NCBI RefSeq assembly: GCF_000621125.1
Contig: NZ_KK211214.1
Location: 124,001 to 188,000 of the forward strand
Direction of reading: 5' to 3'
DNA: 64,000 nucleotides
Source: Maribacter antarcticus DSM 21422
GTDB lineage: Bacteria > Bacteroidota > Bacteroidia > Flavobacteriales > Flavobacteriaceae
Each line of letters starts with the position of its first letter. Position 1 is the stretch's first letter. Of the stretch, positions 38,023 to 48,641 are shown in pieces. Both the position numbers and the translations under genes were made by a program. Under the pieces are notes generated by a model. It worked only from the letters and a program-made list of their open reading frames with translations, was not told the DNA's origin and ran no database searches.

Positions 38023-40824
38023 ATGGATAAATATTCCTTTTTAAATACAGCGCATACCGCTTTTTTTTCAGAGCTATATGACAAGTATCTAGTAAATCCC
38101 GATAGTGTTGAGCCCAGTTGGAGGGCCTTTTTTCAAGGTTTTGACTTTGGTATGGAAAGCGCTGGGGGCGAATTAGACGTAACTGATGAACGCGTAACCT
38201 CAATGGTGAACGGGAATCGGGTAGAAATGCCGGAGTCCCTTCAAAAAGAATTTCAGGTGATACGTTTAATAGATGGGTACCGAAGTAGGGGTCATTTGTT
38301 TACAGAAACAAACCCCGTACGGGATAGAAGACAATACGTTCCTAATCTAGAAATAGAGAATTTTGGGCTAACTCAGGCAGATTTAGAAACGGTATTCAAT
38401 GCCGGAGACATTATAGGTATAGGTCCAAGTTCGCTTCAACAAATCATTACGCACCTTACGAGTATCTATTGCGATGCTATAGGGGTGGAGTACATGTATA
38501 TTAGAAAGCCAGAACGTATAAAATGGATACAGGATTGGATTAATATAAACGATAATCATCCCAGTTTTGATGCAGAGCGAAAGAAACATATTCTTAAAAA
38601 GTTAAATCAAGCCGTTTCGTTTGAAGGTTTTTTACATACAAAATATGTCGGTCAAAAACGTTTTTCTTTGGAAGGCAATGAGTCCTTAATACCTGGATTG
38701 GATGCCATTGTTGAGCGTGCTGCAGAAATGGGTGTGAAGCAGTTTGTGATGGGGATGGCCCACAGGGGAAGATTAAGCGTGCTTACCAATATTTTTGGTA
38801 AGTCGGCAAAAGATATTTTTAGTGAGTTCGATGGCAAGGATTATGAGCAAGAGATTTTTGATGGAGATGTTAAATATCACTTGGGTTGGACTTCTGACCG
38901 CATGTCGGATAACGGCAATAAAATAAAAATGAACATAGCACCAAACCCTTCCCACTTAGAAGCGGTAGGTGCTGTGGTTGAGGGTATCGCTAGAGCAAAA
39001 CAGGATGCGCATTTTCAAGAAGATTTTTCAAAGGTGCTCCCTATTGTTGTTCATGGAGATGCTGCTATCGCTGGTCAGGGCATGGTCTACGAAGTAGTTC
39101 AAATGGCTAATTTGGATGGTTACAAAACCGGAGGCACCATACATATTGTAGTAAATAATCAAATAGGTTTTACTACCAACTATTTAGATGCAAGGACATC
39201 TACGTATTGTACAGATGTGGCAAAGGTTACTTTGAGTCCGGTATTGCATGTGAATGCAGATGATGCAGAGGCTGTAGTTCATGCCTCACTTTTTGCTTTG
39301 GAGTATCGCATGCGATTTGAGCGAGATGTATTTATAGATTTGTTGGGTTATAGAAAATACGGGCATAATGAAGGGGATGAACCTAGATTTACGCAGCCTA
39401 AATTATATAAAGCAATAGCAAAACATAAGAACCCTAGGGATATTTATGCGGAGCAATTGATTTCCGAAGGAATTATAAACGAAGGTTATGTTGCAGAATT
39501 AGAGCGTGAATACAAAGACGCTTTAGAGGAGAAATTAGAAGACTCTAGAAAAGAGGATAAAACCGAGATTACTCCATTTATGGCAGACGAGTGGAAAGGT
39601 TTTTCCACTGTACGCGAGTGGGAGATGATGGAAAAAGTGGATACCACTTACGATACGGATAAGCTTACAGCTATCGCTAAAGTGATAACAAAGCTTCCAG
39701 AGGGAAAAAAATTCCTTCGTAAAGTGGAGAAGTTAGTCAACGACCGAAGAAAAATGTTCTTCGAGACCGATACCTTGGATTGGGCTATGGGCGAACTTTT
39801 GGCCTATGGTACTTTATTGGAAGAAGGATATGGTGTTAGAATGTCTGGACAAGACGTTGAAAGAGGTACTTTTTCTCACCGTCATGCAGTAATGAAGGTA
39901 GAAGAAAGTGAAGAAGAAGTATTGTTGTTGAACCATGTTTCCGAAAACCAAGGAAAATTTCAGATTTATAATTCACTATTGTCTGAGTATGCGGTTGTAG
40001 GTTTTGATTACGGATACGCAATGGCTAGTCCGAATACTCTAACGATATGGGAAGCACAGTTTGGAGACTTTAGCAATGGAGCCCAAATTATGATTGACCA
40101 GTATATTTCTGCCGCCGAAGATAAATGGAAGTTGCAGAACGGTCTGGTTATGTTATTGCCACACGGTTATGAAGGTCAGGGAGCGGAGCATTCATCGGCA
40201 AGGATGGAGCGTTATTTACAGCTTTGTGCAAGGGATAACATGTTTATTGCCGATGTTACAACACCTGCACAGATGTTCCATATTCTAAGAAGGCAGATGA
40301 GGGTTAATTTTAGAAAACCACTCATTATTTTTACACCTAAAAGTTTGCTAAGACATCCAAAAGCGGTGTCTACGGTAGACGATTTTGCAAATGGAAGCTT
40401 CCAAGAAGTATTGGACGATACTTCTGCAGATGTAAAGAAGGTGAAAAGCTTGGTATTCTGTACCGGAAAATTCTACTATGACTTACTAGCGCAACGTGAG
40501 AGTTTGGAACGAGATGATGTCGCTTTGGTGCGTGTAGAGCAATTATTCCCAGTGCCGGAGAACCAAATGTTAGCGGCGATGAAGAAATATAAAAATGCGG
40601 ATGACCTTGTATGGGCTCAAGAAGAACCAAGGAACATGGGGCCTTGGAGTCACATGTTAATGCATTTTAGTGAAGCACAAAAATTTAGGATAGCATCTAG
40701 GAGGTTCTATGCGGCACCTGCGGCGGGTAGCTCTGTGCGTTCTAAAGCACGACATCAGCAAGTAATAGATTTTGTCTTTGATAAGTCCAAGGCTAATATG
40801 ACCAGAAAAAAAAGTAAGAAGTAA
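38023..40824 (+). CDS. sucA: 2-oxoglutarate dehydrogenase E1 component
   Basis: A 933-residue thiamine-diphosphate enzyme that decarboxylates 2-oxoglutarate in the TCA cycle. The N-terminal E2-docking segment ([18 protein letters not shown]) is typical. The substrate and cofactor motifs [30 protein letters not shown], the ThDP motif ([14 protein letters not shown] to NNQIGFTTN) and the C-terminal [17 protein letters not shown] are all present. The length is normal. The E2 gene follows after 20 bases. Confidence 0.97.
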   Translation: MDKYSFLNTAHTAFFSELYDKYLVNPDSVEPSWRAFFQGFDFGMESAGGELDVTDERVTSMVNGNRVEMPESLQKEFQVIRLIDGYRSRGHLFTETNPVRDRRQYVPNLEIENFGLTQADLETVFNAGDIIGIGPSSLQQIITHLTSIYCDAIGVEYMYIRKPERIKWIQDWININDNHPSFDAERKKHILKKLNQAVSFEGFLHTKYVGQKRFSLEGNESLIPGLDAIVERAAEMGVKQFVMGMAHRGRLSVLTNIFGKSAKDIFSEFDGKDYEQEIFDGDVKYHLGWTSDRMSDNGNKIKMNIAPNPSHLEAVGAVVEGIARAKQDAHFQEDFSKVLPIVVHGDAAIAGQGMVYEVVQMANLDGYKTGGTIHIVVNNQIGFTTNYLDARTSTYCTDVAKVTLSPVLHVNADDAEAVVHASLFALEYRMRFERDVFIDLLGYRKYGHNEGDEPRFTQPKLYKAIAKHKNPRDIYAEQLISEGIINEGYVAELEREYKDALEEKLEDSRKEDKTEITPFMADEWKGFSTVREWEMMEKVDTTYDTDKLTAIAKVITKLPEGKKFLRKVEKLVNDRRKMFFETDTLDWAMGELLAYGTLLEEGYGVRMSGQDVERGTFSHRHAVMKVEESEEEVLLLNHVSENQGKFQIYNSLLSEYAVVGFDYGYAMASPNTLTIWEAQFGDFSNGAQIMIDQYISAAEDKWKLQNGLVMLLPHGYEGQGAEHSSARMERYLQLCARDNMFIADVTTPAQMFHILRRQMRVNFRKPLIIFTPKSLLRHPKAVSTVDDFANGSFQEVLDDTSADVKKVKSLVFCTGKFYYDLLAQRESLERDDVALVRVEQLFPVPENQMLAAMKKYKNADDLVWAQEEPRNMGPWSHMLMHFSEAQKFRIASRRFYAAPAAGSSVRSKARHQQVIDFVFDKSKANMTRKKSKK

Positions 40825-40844
40825 AATATCAAACTATAGAAAGA

Positions 40845-42068
40845 ATGATTCTAGAAATGAAAGTCCCTTCACCGGGAGAATCCATTACAGAGGTAGAGAT
40901 AGCGGAATGGTTAGTTGAAGATGGTGATTATGTAGAAAAGGATCAAGCTATAGCCGAAGTAGATTCGGATAAGGCAACCTTGGAATTACCCGCAGAGGCT
41001 GCAGGTATCGTTACTTTAAAAGCTGAAGTAGGGGATGCTGTGGCAGTAGGCGGTGTTGTATGTTTGATTGATACAAGTGCTGCAAAGCCAGAAGGTGGCT
41101 CTGATACTAAGACAGAAGCTCCAAAAGAGGAGACCCCCACAGCTAAAGAAATAAAGGAGGTAAAAGCACCTGAAGTGAAAACATCTTATGCAACTGGAAG
41201 CGCTTCTCCAGCTGCAAAGAAAATATTAGAAGAAAAAGGCGTTTCGGCGTCAGTTGTAAAAGGAACCGGCAGAGATGGTCGAATTACAAAAGACGACGCT
41301 GTAAAAGCAAATCCTTCTATGGGTTCTCCTAGTACAGGAGGGAACCGTGGCGAGAGCAGGACAAAGCTTTCTATGCTTCGGAGAAAAGTGGCAGAACGTT
41401 TGGTAATGGTTAAGAACGAAACGGCGATGCTTACCACGTTTAACGAAGTAGACATGTCGCCAATTTTTGCTCTTAGAAGTGAGTATAAAGAAACATTTAA
41501 AGAAAAACATAGTGTTGGTTTAGGATTTATGTCCTTTTTCACATTGGCAGTTGTAAGAGCTTTGGAAATGTATCCTTCGGTGAATTCTATGATTGATGGA
41601 AAAGAAATGCTTTCTTATGACTTTTGTGACATCAGTATTGCCGTGTCCGGTCCAAAAGGACTTATGGTTCCTGTTATCCGAAATGCTGAAAATTTAAGCT
41701 TTAGAGGTGTTGAAGCAGAAGTGAAACGTTTGGCTATAAGAGCTAGGGACGGGGAGATTACCGTAGATGAAATGACTGGCGGTACTTTTACCATTACCAA
41801 TGGCGGTGTTTTTGGTTCTATGTTATCAACGCCTATAATCAACCCACCCCAGAGTGCTATTTTGGGAATGCATAATATTGTAGAGCGTCCAATCGCAAGA
41901 GACGGAGCCATTGCTATTGCGCCCATTATGTATGTTGCACTCTCATATGACCACCGTATTATCGATGGCAAGGAGTCTGTAGGATTTTTGGTAGCCGTAA
42001 AAGAGGCTCTGGAGAATCCAGAAGAATTACTCATGGATGGAAATATAAAGAAAGCCTTGGAATTATAA
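40845..42068 (+). CDS. sucB: 2-oxoglutarate dehydrogenase E2, dihydrolipoyl succinyltransferase
   Basis: A 407-residue E2 protein. An N-terminal lipoyl domain carries the lipoyl lysine in [12 protein letters not shown] Lys/Glu/Pro-rich linker, a peripheral subunit-binding domain ([22 protein letters not shown]) and the catalytic domain follow, ending with the active site [16 protein letters not shown] (His and Asp). It transfers succinyl groups to CoA. It forms an operon with sucA and is followed by a hairpin terminator. Confidence 0.96.
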   Translation: MILEMKVPSPGESITEVEIAEWLVEDGDYVEKDQAIAEVDSDKATLELPAEAAGIVTLKAEVGDAVAVGGVVCLIDTSAAKPEGGSDTKTEAPKEETPTAKEIKEVKAPEVKTSYATGSASPAAKKILEEKGVSASVVKGTGRDGRITKDDAVKANPSMGSPSTGGNRGESRTKLSMLRRKVAERLVMVKNETAMLTTFNEVDMSPIFALRSEYKETFKEKHSVGLGFMSFFTLAVVRALEMYPSVNSMIDGKEMLSYDFCDISIAVSGPKGLMVPVIRNAENLSFRGVEAEVKRLAIRARDGEITVDEMTGGTFTITNGGVFGSMLSTPIINPPQSAILGMHNIVERPIARDGAIAIAPIMYVALSYDHRIIDGKESVGFLVAVKEALENPEELLMDGNIKKALEL

Positions 42069-42090
42069 GCATCAAGGATATAAAAATAAA

Positions 42091-42127
42091 AAAATGCGAG
42101 AAGTTGAACTTTTCGCATTTTTTTGTT
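42091..42127. terminator. Bidirectional terminator between sucB and the peroxidase
   Basis: AAAATGCGA (42091-42099) pairs with TCGCATTTT (42113-42121), extended inside by AAGTT/AACTT, with T-runs on both strands. It serves convergent genes. Confidence 0.8.
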
Positions 42128-42147
42128 TGTAACATTTTGTTTTCCTT

Positions 42148-43485
42148 TTAAAGACAATCCATATCTTCTCTGGATTGCTCATCTGCATTAGGAAAACAAG
42201 CTCCGGTGGGCAAGATTTCTGGTACAAAGCGAGCCAAATCATCATCATAAAGACTTATTTCTACGAAGTTGGTAAGTTGGTCAATTTCCGTCTCCGTTAG
42301 TCCAAGTGGCATAAATTGGGAATCTAATTTTTCTTCGGGAACATCTGTATTCTCTGCGACCGCTTTGTTTTTGTATTCAATGATTTCCCTAACGGAACTA
42401 AAGCTACCTCCGTGCCCTAGAAAGCTAAGACCTTTTAAGTTGTAGAGTGTAGGGGTCTTAAACGCGAAATCATCATCAGGATTTTTAGTGAACGCACCAC
42501 GTCCTAATTTGTCGTTCATAGTAGGTTCCAGATGAATATCTGAACCACTTAGGTCATTCATTCCAAGCGAATGAAAACTCATGCCGTTCATTCCAGGGCC
42601 GGAATGGCAGGTATAACATTTCCCTTTACCGTAGAATATCATGGCGCCTTTCTTTTCATCATCATCCATGGCATTTGAATCTCCTCTTAGCCATTTTTGA
42701 AATGGTGCCTCCGATGCTATGACCGTTCTTTCGTATGCGGCAATTGCTAACCCTGCGTTTAATTTAGAGTAGCGCTCTTCCAATGTAATTTTTGGAAATG
42801 CGTTATCGAAAAGTCTTTTATATGGTCCGTTACTAATCATTTTCGTATCTATTTTTAATCTATGTACTCCGAGCCCAGCAATTGCTTGGGTTTCTACACC
42901 TTCAAAACCAAGTGTGTTTGTTTCTTTTGGTGTTCCCGCTGTCCATTCCGATTCTGTTCCGGTATTGGTTTTTGTTGCCCCAAACTGGCCGTTCCAGAGC
43001 ATCACATCCTGGTAGGCGGAATTTAATATGGTTGGGCTTCTTATGGCTTGCACATCAATCATCTTAGGGTCGTAGTCTGCGTCTATCTTTCTCGTTTCGC
43101 CCATAAGGCCAAATCCAGACCCTCCTTCTCCTATCCCTTGCTTCATTCCGCTTTGAAATCCTGCTTTTACATGGTGACAGCTTGCACAAGAATAGGTTTT
43201 GCTTCCTTTTTCCTTTTTTGGAGCCAATGCAATACCGGTTTCGTGAAACAATAATTTACCTAGTATTACCTTTTCTTCGGTTATTGGGTTTTTTGGGTCG
43301 CTAGGAATATTTGAAATAGAATTTTCGGCAAGTAAAAGTTCCGTAATAGTTGCTACGGTCTCGATCTGATTCCTTAATGGCTCTTCTTGGGTGATACCCT
43401 CGTAAAGATCATTGTCCGGACCACAGGAAAAAAAAACCGATACTGCACAGAGTATTAGTGCAGATGCAGGTTTAAAAAATTTCAT
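42148..43485 (-). CDS. Di-heme cytochrome c peroxidase (MauG/CCP family) lipoprotein
   Basis: A 445-residue exported protein with a lipoprotein signal (LILCAVSVFFSC). It has two heme c sites, CASCH in the first half and CYTCH in the second, followed by the MNGMSFHSLGM segment. The family reduces hydrogen peroxide with electrons from small cytochromes in the periplasm, or performs MauG-type oxidations. Conserved DVQAIRSPTILNSAY and FKTPTLYNLKGLSFLGHGG segments agree. It stands alone, convergent with sucB. Confidence 0.92.
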   Translation of the reverse strand: MKFFKPASALILCAVSVFFSCGPDNDLYEGITQEEPLRNQIETVATITELLLAENSISNIPSDPKNPITEEKVILGKLLFHETGIALAPKKEKGSKTYSCASCHHVKAGFQSGMKQGIGEGGSGFGLMGETRKIDADYDPKMIDVQAIRSPTILNSAYQDVMLWNGQFGATKTNTGTESEWTAGTPKETNTLGFEGVETQAIAGLGVHRLKIDTKMISNGPYKRLFDNAFPKITLEERYSKLNAGLAIAAYERTVIASEAPFQKWLRGDSNAMDDDEKKGAMIFYGKGKCYTCHSGPGMNGMSFHSLGMNDLSGSDIHLEPTMNDKLGRGAFTKNPDDDFAFKTPTLYNLKGLSFLGHGGSFSSVREIIEYKNKAVAENTDVPEEKLDSQFMPLGLTETEIDQLTNFVEISLYDDDLARFVPEILPTGACFPNADEQSREDMDCL

Positions 43486-43587
43486 TGGGGAAATTATTTT
43501 TACAAACTGAGTGTTATTCCGTCTATGTTCTAATTTTAGTCGTTAACAACAAGATAAAACTCGTTGAAACTATTTTTAATGTGTTAA

Positions 43588-44049
43588 TTAGAATCTGTTT
43601 TTGATTTTTCTAGTACTTAAATAGATTCGTTTTTTATCATAATCGATAATTGCCTTGGTCTGTTTTAGTATGTCTGCACCTATAATACCGTCCACCTGAG
43701 TAACATTGTGTGCTTCCAGTGCTTGGTTAACGTGGGTGAGGTCAAATAGGATAATTTTTATTTTTTTATTTTTCCATTTTCCTATTTTAATCCTATTTTT
43801 TGAAGAAATGTGGGTTTCCATACCTATGGCTCCCGCTCCGGCAGCTTTTATTTTAGAGGCTTTAGAGGTAAGTTTAAAATGAGTTTGCTTGTCAAAACCA
43901 ACACAGGTATTCGAGGCGCCAGTGTCCAATATAAAAACTCCTTTCACCCCATTTATTTTTGCTTTGATTTCTAAATGATCTGTAGCGGTTAGTTTTATAG
44001 GGACGGTAATATACTTCCCTTTTTTTAGGTTGTTTTTGAGTTTTGACAT
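43588..44049 (-). CDS. Retropepsin-like aspartyl protease family protein
   Basis: A 153-residue single-domain protein of the clan AA aspartic protease fold. The catalytic motif is FILDTGASNTCVGF, and the second hydrophobic-Gly signature is VDGIIGADIL. Such proteins work as homodimers. There is no clear signal peptide, so it is probably cytoplasmic. It is divergent from tatD. The fold is sure; actual protease activity is not shown. Confidence 0.85.
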   Translation of the reverse strand: MSKLKNNLKKGKYITVPIKLTATDHLEIKAKINGVKGVFILDTGASNTCVGFDKQTHFKLTSKASKIKAAGAGAIGMETHISSKNRIKIGKWKNKKIKIILFDLTHVNQALEAHNVTQVDGIIGADILKQTKAIIDYDKKRIYLSTRKIKNRF

Positions 44050-44156
44050 AAATAAAATAGCTGGTAGATTTTAAATAGATTTCACAAATTCAGTAGACTG
44101 GAAAATAGCACCCCAAGATGGATTTTAGTTTACAAAGATAAGCCTATTTTTGCCCT

Positions 44157-44924
44157 ATGAATATTACCGATACACATACGCATTTGTACAGTGAGGCATT
44201 TGACAAGGATAGGTCAACGGTTATAGCCGAAGCAATGGCAAACGGGGTTCAACGATTCTTTATACCTGCAATAGACTCTTCCTACACGGAGCGCATGTTA
44301 GAGTTGAAAAATTCACATCCAGAGCATATGTTTCTAATGATGGGTTTGCATCCCACACATGTAAAGGAGAATTATAAGGAGGAGTTGTTACATGTAGCGG
44401 ACATGTTACGTGAACATCCTTTTGTTGCTATTGGAGAAATAGGTATTGATTTGTATTGGGATAAGACTTTTTTAAAGGAGCAACAGGAGGCTTTTAGAAC
44501 TCAGATTAAGCTGGCCAAAAAACACAAATTGCCTATTGTTATCCATTGCAGAGAAGCTTTTGATGCAGTTTTTGAAATTTTAGAGGAAGAGAAGGGAGCT
44601 AATCTATTTGGTATTTTCCATTGTTTTACAGGGAGTTTCGAACAAGCGAAAAGCGCTATTTCCTACAATATGAAACTAGGTATTGGAGGTGTAGTTACTT
44701 TTAAGAATGGCAAAATAGATACCTTTCTTAATAAAATAGATTTGAAACATCTTGTTTTGGAGACTGATTCACCCTATTTAGCACCAGTTCCCTACAGAGG
44801 TAAGCGGAACGAAAGTCTCTATATTTTAAAGGTTTTAGAGAAGGTGGCGTCAATTTATGGGAAAACTACTGCGGAAGTAGCAGAAATAACAACCCAAAAC
44901 TCAAAAGTAGTTTTTGGCGTTTAA
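44157..44924 (+). CDS. TatD family metal-dependent DNase
   Basis: A 255-residue TIM-barrel hydrolase. All metal ligands of the TatD family are visible: DTHTHLYS, EIGIDLYW, VIHCREAF, FHCFTGS and ETDSPYLAP. It acts in the cytoplasm as a 3'-5' nuclease in DNA repair or turnover. The asparaginase gene follows after 20 bases in the same direction, a common pair in this phylum. Confidence 0.95.
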   Translation: MNITDTHTHLYSEAFDKDRSTVIAEAMANGVQRFFIPAIDSSYTERMLELKNSHPEHMFLMMGLHPTHVKENYKEELLHVADMLREHPFVAIGEIGIDLYWDKTFLKEQQEAFRTQIKLAKKHKLPIVIHCREAFDAVFEILEEEKGANLFGIFHCFTGSFEQAKSAISYNMKLGIGGVVTFKNGKIDTFLNKIDLKHLVLETDSPYLAPVPYRGKRNESLYILKVLEKVASIYGKTTAEVAEITTQNSKVVFGV

Positions 44925-44944
44925 TTAAAACGTATAGATAGGAT

Positions 44945-45976
44945 ATGACTTTAGTAAAGACCAAAATACTGTTGATTTATACGGGAGGCACCATAGGTAT
45001 GGTGAAGGATTATGATTCTGGTGTTTTGAAGGCTTTTGACTTTACGGAGCTTCTAAAAAGTATACCTGAGCTATATCAGTTGGAGTGTGCTATTGATACC
45101 ATGACTTTTGATACACCGATAGATTCTTCGGATATGCACCCACGGGACTGGGTGAAGATTGCATCTATTATTGAGGAACACTACGATTCTTATGATGGTT
45201 TTGTAGTGCTACATGGTAGCGACACTATGAGTTACACGGCTTCTGCGTTGAGTTTTTTATTGGAAAATCTGGATAAACCAGTAATTCTAACAGGTTCACA
45301 ATTGCCTATTGGAGACTTAAGGACCGATGCTAAAGAAAATTTAATTACCTCTATTCAAATTGCTTCTTTAAGGGTTAATTCGAAACCAGCGGTGCGCGAA
45401 GTAGGGCTTTATTTTGAGTACAAGTTGTACAGGGGGAATAGGACAACCAAGATAAATGCAGAACATTTTCAAGCTTTTGCTTCCCTAAATTATCCTCATT
45501 TGGTAGAATCGGGTGTTTATTTAAATATTTATGAGGAATATTTATGGCCTAAAAAGCGAGTAAAAAAACTAATTGTTCATAAACAGATGGATGAGAATGT
45601 AGCTATTTTGAAATTATTTCCAGGAATTAGTTTAAAAGTATTGGAAAGTGTCTTGTGTATAAAAGGGCTTAAAGCTTTAGTTTTGGAAACCTATGGATCA
45701 GGAAATGCACCAACCGATAAAAAGTTTTTGAATTTATTAAAAAAAGCTATCGACAACGGAATTCATATAATTAACGTAACACAGTGCTCTGGGGGGAGTG
45801 TTATTATGGGACAGTATGAAACAAGTACGGCGCTCAAGAAAATGCAAGTAATTAACGGTAAGGATATTACAACAGAAGCTGCAATTACAAAGCTAATGTA
45901 CATGTTGGGTAGTGAAGTGTCCGCTAAATTATTCAAAACTGTTTTTGAGACTTCTTTGCGTGGAGAAATGAATTAA
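44945..45976 (+). CDS. ansA: Type I L-asparaginase
   Basis: A 343-residue cytoplasmic asparaginase. The first catalytic Thr is in IYTGGTIGMV and the second triad in VLHGSDTMSYTASALSF; NVTQCSGGSVIMGQYET lies in the C-terminal domain. It hydrolyses asparagine to aspartate and ammonia. It is probably cotranscribed with the TatD gene. The length fits the type I (AnsA) group, and no export signal is present. Confidence 0.95.
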   Translation: MTLVKTKILLIYTGGTIGMVKDYDSGVLKAFDFTELLKSIPELYQLECAIDTMTFDTPIDSSDMHPRDWVKIASIIEEHYDSYDGFVVLHGSDTMSYTASALSFLLENLDKPVILTGSQLPIGDLRTDAKENLITSIQIASLRVNSKPAVREVGLYFEYKLYRGNRTTKINAEHFQAFASLNYPHLVESGVYLNIYEEYLWPKKRVKKLIVHKQMDENVAILKLFPGISLKVLESVLCIKGLKALVLETYGSGNAPTDKKFLNLLKKAIDNGIHIINVTQCSGGSVIMGQYETSTALKKMQVINGKDITTEAAITKLMYMLGSEVSAKLFKTVFETSLRGEMN

Positions 45977-46045
45977 AATTAACCTGTTTAATTTTAATAA
46001 GTAACATTTTTTTTGTTATTTGCTCAACCTTTGAAACAAGAGATT

Positions 46046-46133
46046 AGAGAGGTGGCCGAGTGGTCGAAGGCGCACGCTTGGAAAGCGTGTATACCCCAAA
46101 AGGGTATCGAGGGTTCGAATCCCTTCCTCTCTG
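46046..46133 (+). tRNA. tRNA-Ser (GGA anticodon)
   Basis: A complete 88-base class II tRNA. The acceptor stem is AGAGAGG/CCTCTCT, the anticodon stem CACGC/GCGTG encloses loop TTGGAAA (anticodon GGA), the long variable arm ATACCCC/GGGTAT is present, and the T arm reads GGTTCGAATCC. The discriminator is G and no CCA is encoded. Confidence 0.97.
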
Positions 46134-46212
46134 CAATTTATGTTTTACTTTTTTTATATTGTTTTTTTTTTATCTTTAACCCAATTAACTAACTAATTTA
46201 AGTTTGAAAAAA

Positions 46213-46962
46213 ATGAAAAATTTATTCCCAACCCTAGCAATCGCCGGGGCATTTGTAGCAGGTACAAATATGGTAAGTGCAAAAGTGACAGCGGTAGCGT
46301 TGGTAGTTCAAGATGCACCCGCAGAAGCAGAGAGAGGTTTTACTCAAATGTTAAAAGAAATGTTCATCACCGGTGGAGCTGGTTTTATGGGTATTGTACT
46401 TTTATGTTTGATATTAGGTTTAGCCGTTGCGATTGAAAGAATTATCTTTTTGAACATGGCAAGCACCAATAGTTCAAAGCTTAAACAACAAGTCGAGGAT
46501 GCTTTAGCCTCCGGAGGAGTAGAGGCAGCTAAAGAGGTTTGTAGAAATACAAAAGGACCCGTAGCTTCAATTTACTACCAAGGTTTGGATAGAGCAGGTG
46601 AAAGTGTTGAGTCCGCAGAAAAAGCAGTCGTTGCTTACGGAGGTGTACAAATGGGTCAATTAGAAAAGAATGTCTCTTGGTTGTCCTTATTTATCGCTAT
46701 TGCACCAATGCTTGGTTTCATGGGTACAGTAATCGGTATGATTCAGGCCTTCCAAAAGATTGCGGCAGTTGGTAATTTAAGTGCATCACTTATTGCTGGA
46801 GATATCCAAGTAGCACTTTTAACAACGGTATTTGGTCTTATTACTGCAATTATTCTTCAGATTTTTTACAATTACATCATTGCAAAAATCGACAGTATTG
46901 TAAACGATATGGAAGATTCTTCTATCACGTTAATAGATATGTTGGTAGATCACAAAAAATAA
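46213..46962 (+). CDS. exbB: ExbB/TolQ/MotA-family proton channel protein
   Basis: A protein of about 249 residues with a signal-like N-terminal helix and three more membrane helices, around IVLLCLILGLAVAIERII, VSWLSLFIAIAPMLGFMGTV and LLTTVFGLITAIILQIF. The conserved MotA/TolQ/ExbB core APMLGFMGTVIGMI is present. It forms the proton channel that powers TonB or similar outer-membrane machines. I prefer the ATG at 46213 over the TTG at 46204. It heads a four-gene operon with a small membrane protein and two ExbD proteins. Confidence 0.93.
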   Translation: MKNLFPTLAIAGAFVAGTNMVSAKVTAVALVVQDAPAEAERGFTQMLKEMFITGGAGFMGIVLLCLILGLAVAIERIIFLNMASTNSSKLKQQVEDALASGGVEAAKEVCRNTKGPVASIYYQGLDRAGESVESAEKAVVAYGGVQMGQLEKNVSWLSLFIAIAPMLGFMGTVIGMIQAFQKIAAVGNLSASLIAGDIQVALLTTVFGLITAIILQIFYNYIIAKIDSIVNDMEDSSITLIDMLVDHKK

Positions 46963-46989
46963 GTATCACTTTTTAATACCTAAATTATT

Positions 46990-47421
46990 ATGCAAAAAAT
47001 TGTAAAAATAGCATTGATAGCAATAGGCTTAATTGGTGCGGTACTTTGGTTCATGCTTCCTGAGAGGGATATGCCAGCCGATGAAGCAGCGCAAAGCGGA
47101 GCTATGAACGCGATGTTCATCATTACCTACATCCTACTTGGTGTTGCTGTAGTGGTAAGCGTGCTGTTTACTTTGAAGAATTTGTTTTCAAATCCGCAGG
47201 GTTTAAAGAAAACATTGTTCGTGGTAGGTGGGTTTGTTTTAGTCGTTATCGTTTCCTATATTTTGTCTAGTGGAACTGATGTTGCTCCAGAATTCATGGC
47301 AATGTCAGATGAAGGAACAGTAAAAAATATCGGAATGGGATTGAATGTATTTTTTATCCTAACGATTATTGCGGTAGCTTCCTTGATTATACCAGCGGTT
47401 AAAAATATGTTCAGTAAATAA
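46990..47421 (+). CDS. Small membrane protein between exbB and exbD
   Basis: A 143-residue protein with four hydrophobic helices (IALIAIGLIGAVLWFML, MFIITYILLGVAVVVSVLF, TLFVVGGFVLVVIVSYIL, VFFILTIIAVASLIIPAV). No catalytic motif is seen. It is fixed in position between exbB and exbD with gaps of 27 and 13 bases, so it probably belongs to the same energy-transduction complex. Function unknown. Confidence 0.8.
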   Translation: MQKIVKIALIAIGLIGAVLWFMLPERDMPADEAAQSGAMNAMFIITYILLGVAVVVSVLFTLKNLFSNPQGLKKTLFVVGGFVLVVIVSYILSSGTDVAPEFMAMSDEGTVKNIGMGLNVFFILTIIAVASLIIPAVKNMFSK

Positions 47422-47434
47422 AAAATAGATAATT

Positions 47435-48058
47435 ATGGCTAGAAGAGCAGGAGCACCAGAAGTAAGTGCCGGTTCCATGGCGGATATAGCGTTCTTATTG
47501 CTTATCTTTTTCTTGGTGACAACTACTATTGAAACAGATGCAGGATTGGATCGTATGTTACCACCTTGGGAACCGCCAACGGAAGACCCACCAATTATCA
47601 AACAGAAGAATATATTTACTGTAAATATTAACAGAAATGGACAACTTTTGGTTGAGGAAGAACTTGTTGAAATAAAGAACTTGAGAGAAAAGGCAATGGC
47701 TTTTCTTGATAATGGTGGAGCACCATCAGGAAGCCCTGAATACTGTAATTATTGTCAAGGCGCAAAAGATGGTTCTTCTTCAGATAATCCTAATAAAGCG
47801 ATTATTTCTTTAAAGAACGATAGAGAGACACAGTACAGTACCTACATTACTGTTCAAAATGAATTAGTAGGGGCCTACAACGATCTTAGGAATAGAGAGG
47901 CAATGCGTTTATTCAAGAAGAATTTTGTTGATATGGAGGCAGAGTATCTAAATCCTGAAACATCTGATGAAGTGAAAGAGGAATTAAAGGAAAAGGTAAG
48001 ACGGATTCAAGGATTATTTCCTCAAAAGTTATCAGAAGCAGAGACTTCAGCTAATTAA
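47435..48058 (+). CDS. exbD: ExbD/TolR family protein 1
   Basis: A 207-residue biopolymer transport protein. A short cytoplasmic start is followed by the single helix with the essential Asp (MADIAFLLLIFFLVTT) and a periplasmic domain (PPIIKQKNIFTVNINRNGQL). It couples proton flow through ExbB to work at the outer membrane. The periplasmic part is longer than in enterobacterial ExbD and has a Gly/Ser/Asn loop with two Cys (SPEYCNYCQGAKDG). Confidence 0.93.
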   Translation: MARRAGAPEVSAGSMADIAFLLLIFFLVTTTIETDAGLDRMLPPWEPPTEDPPIIKQKNIFTVNINRNGQLLVEEELVEIKNLREKAMAFLDNGGAPSGSPEYCNYCQGAKDGSSSDNPNKAIISLKNDRETQYSTYITVQNELVGAYNDLRNREAMRLFKKNFVDMEAEYLNPETSDEVKEELKEKVRRIQGLFPQKLSEAETSAN

Positions 48059-48078
48059 CGAAACATAAAATAAACACT

Positions 48079-48558
48079 ATGTCAAAATTTGCAAAGAAAA
48101 AAGATGGTGAAATACCAGCGGTGTCTACAGCTTCGCTGCCGGACATTGTATTTATGCTTTTGTTTTTCTTTATGACTGTTACGGTCATGAAGGATAGTTC
48201 TTTAAAGGTAGTTAACATTCTTCCTAATGCTAGTGAAATTAAAAAGCTAGAAAAAAAGGACAGGGTAATTTATATTTACGTTGGCAAACCAAATAAGGAA
48301 TATGAGAAGGTTTTTGGTACAGAACCAAAAATTCAGTTGAATGACAAATTTTCTAGTCCTTCCGAAGTTGGTGATTACATTTTAATGGAGCGTGCAAAGA
48401 AATCGCAGGAGCTTCAGAATGTACTAACTACTGCCTTAAAGGTGGATAAGAATGCCAGTATGGGTATTATATCAGATATCAAGCAAGAACTAAGAAAGGT
48501 AAATGCATTAAAAGTAAACTATACCACGTACGAAGGAGACGCTTTTAGAAATCTCTAG
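48079..48558 (+). CDS. exbD: ExbD/TolR family protein 2
   Basis: A 159-residue second ExbD. The helix with the conserved Asp is ASLPDIVFMLLFFFMTVTV and the periplasmic domain follows. It lies 20 bases after the first ExbD. Paired ExbD proteins are usual in Bacteroidetes and may form heteromers. A strong terminator follows. Confidence 0.92.
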   Translation: MSKFAKKKDGEIPAVSTASLPDIVFMLLFFFMTVTVMKDSSLKVVNILPNASEIKKLEKKDRVIYIYVGKPNKEYEKVFGTEPKIQLNDKFSSPSEVGDYILMERAKKSQELQNVLTTALKVDKNASMGIISDIKQELRKVNALKVNYTTYEGDAFRNL

Positions 48559-48584
48559 TAGGCAGTTTATAATTTTCAAACTTT

Positions 48585-48625
48585 AAAAGACGCTCCAATA
48601 CTATATTGGAGCGTCTTTTATTTTA
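48585..48625 (+). terminator. Strong terminator after exbD2
   Basis: A perfect 16-bp stem (AAAAGACGCTCCAATA at 48585-48600 with its complement at 48604-48619), a three-base loop and a T-rich tail. It ends the exbB operon. Confidence 0.92.
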
Positions 48626-48641
48626 GTAACTTTATACGTGT

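Noticed and set aside
41186-42157. Long minus-strand frames across sucB
   Set aside because: They are shadows of a clearly conserved plus-strand gene and show no family features.
46016-46023. Promoter box before tRNA-Ser
   Set aside because: The T-rich stretch only partly fits TAnnTTTG, with wrong spacing inside the box.
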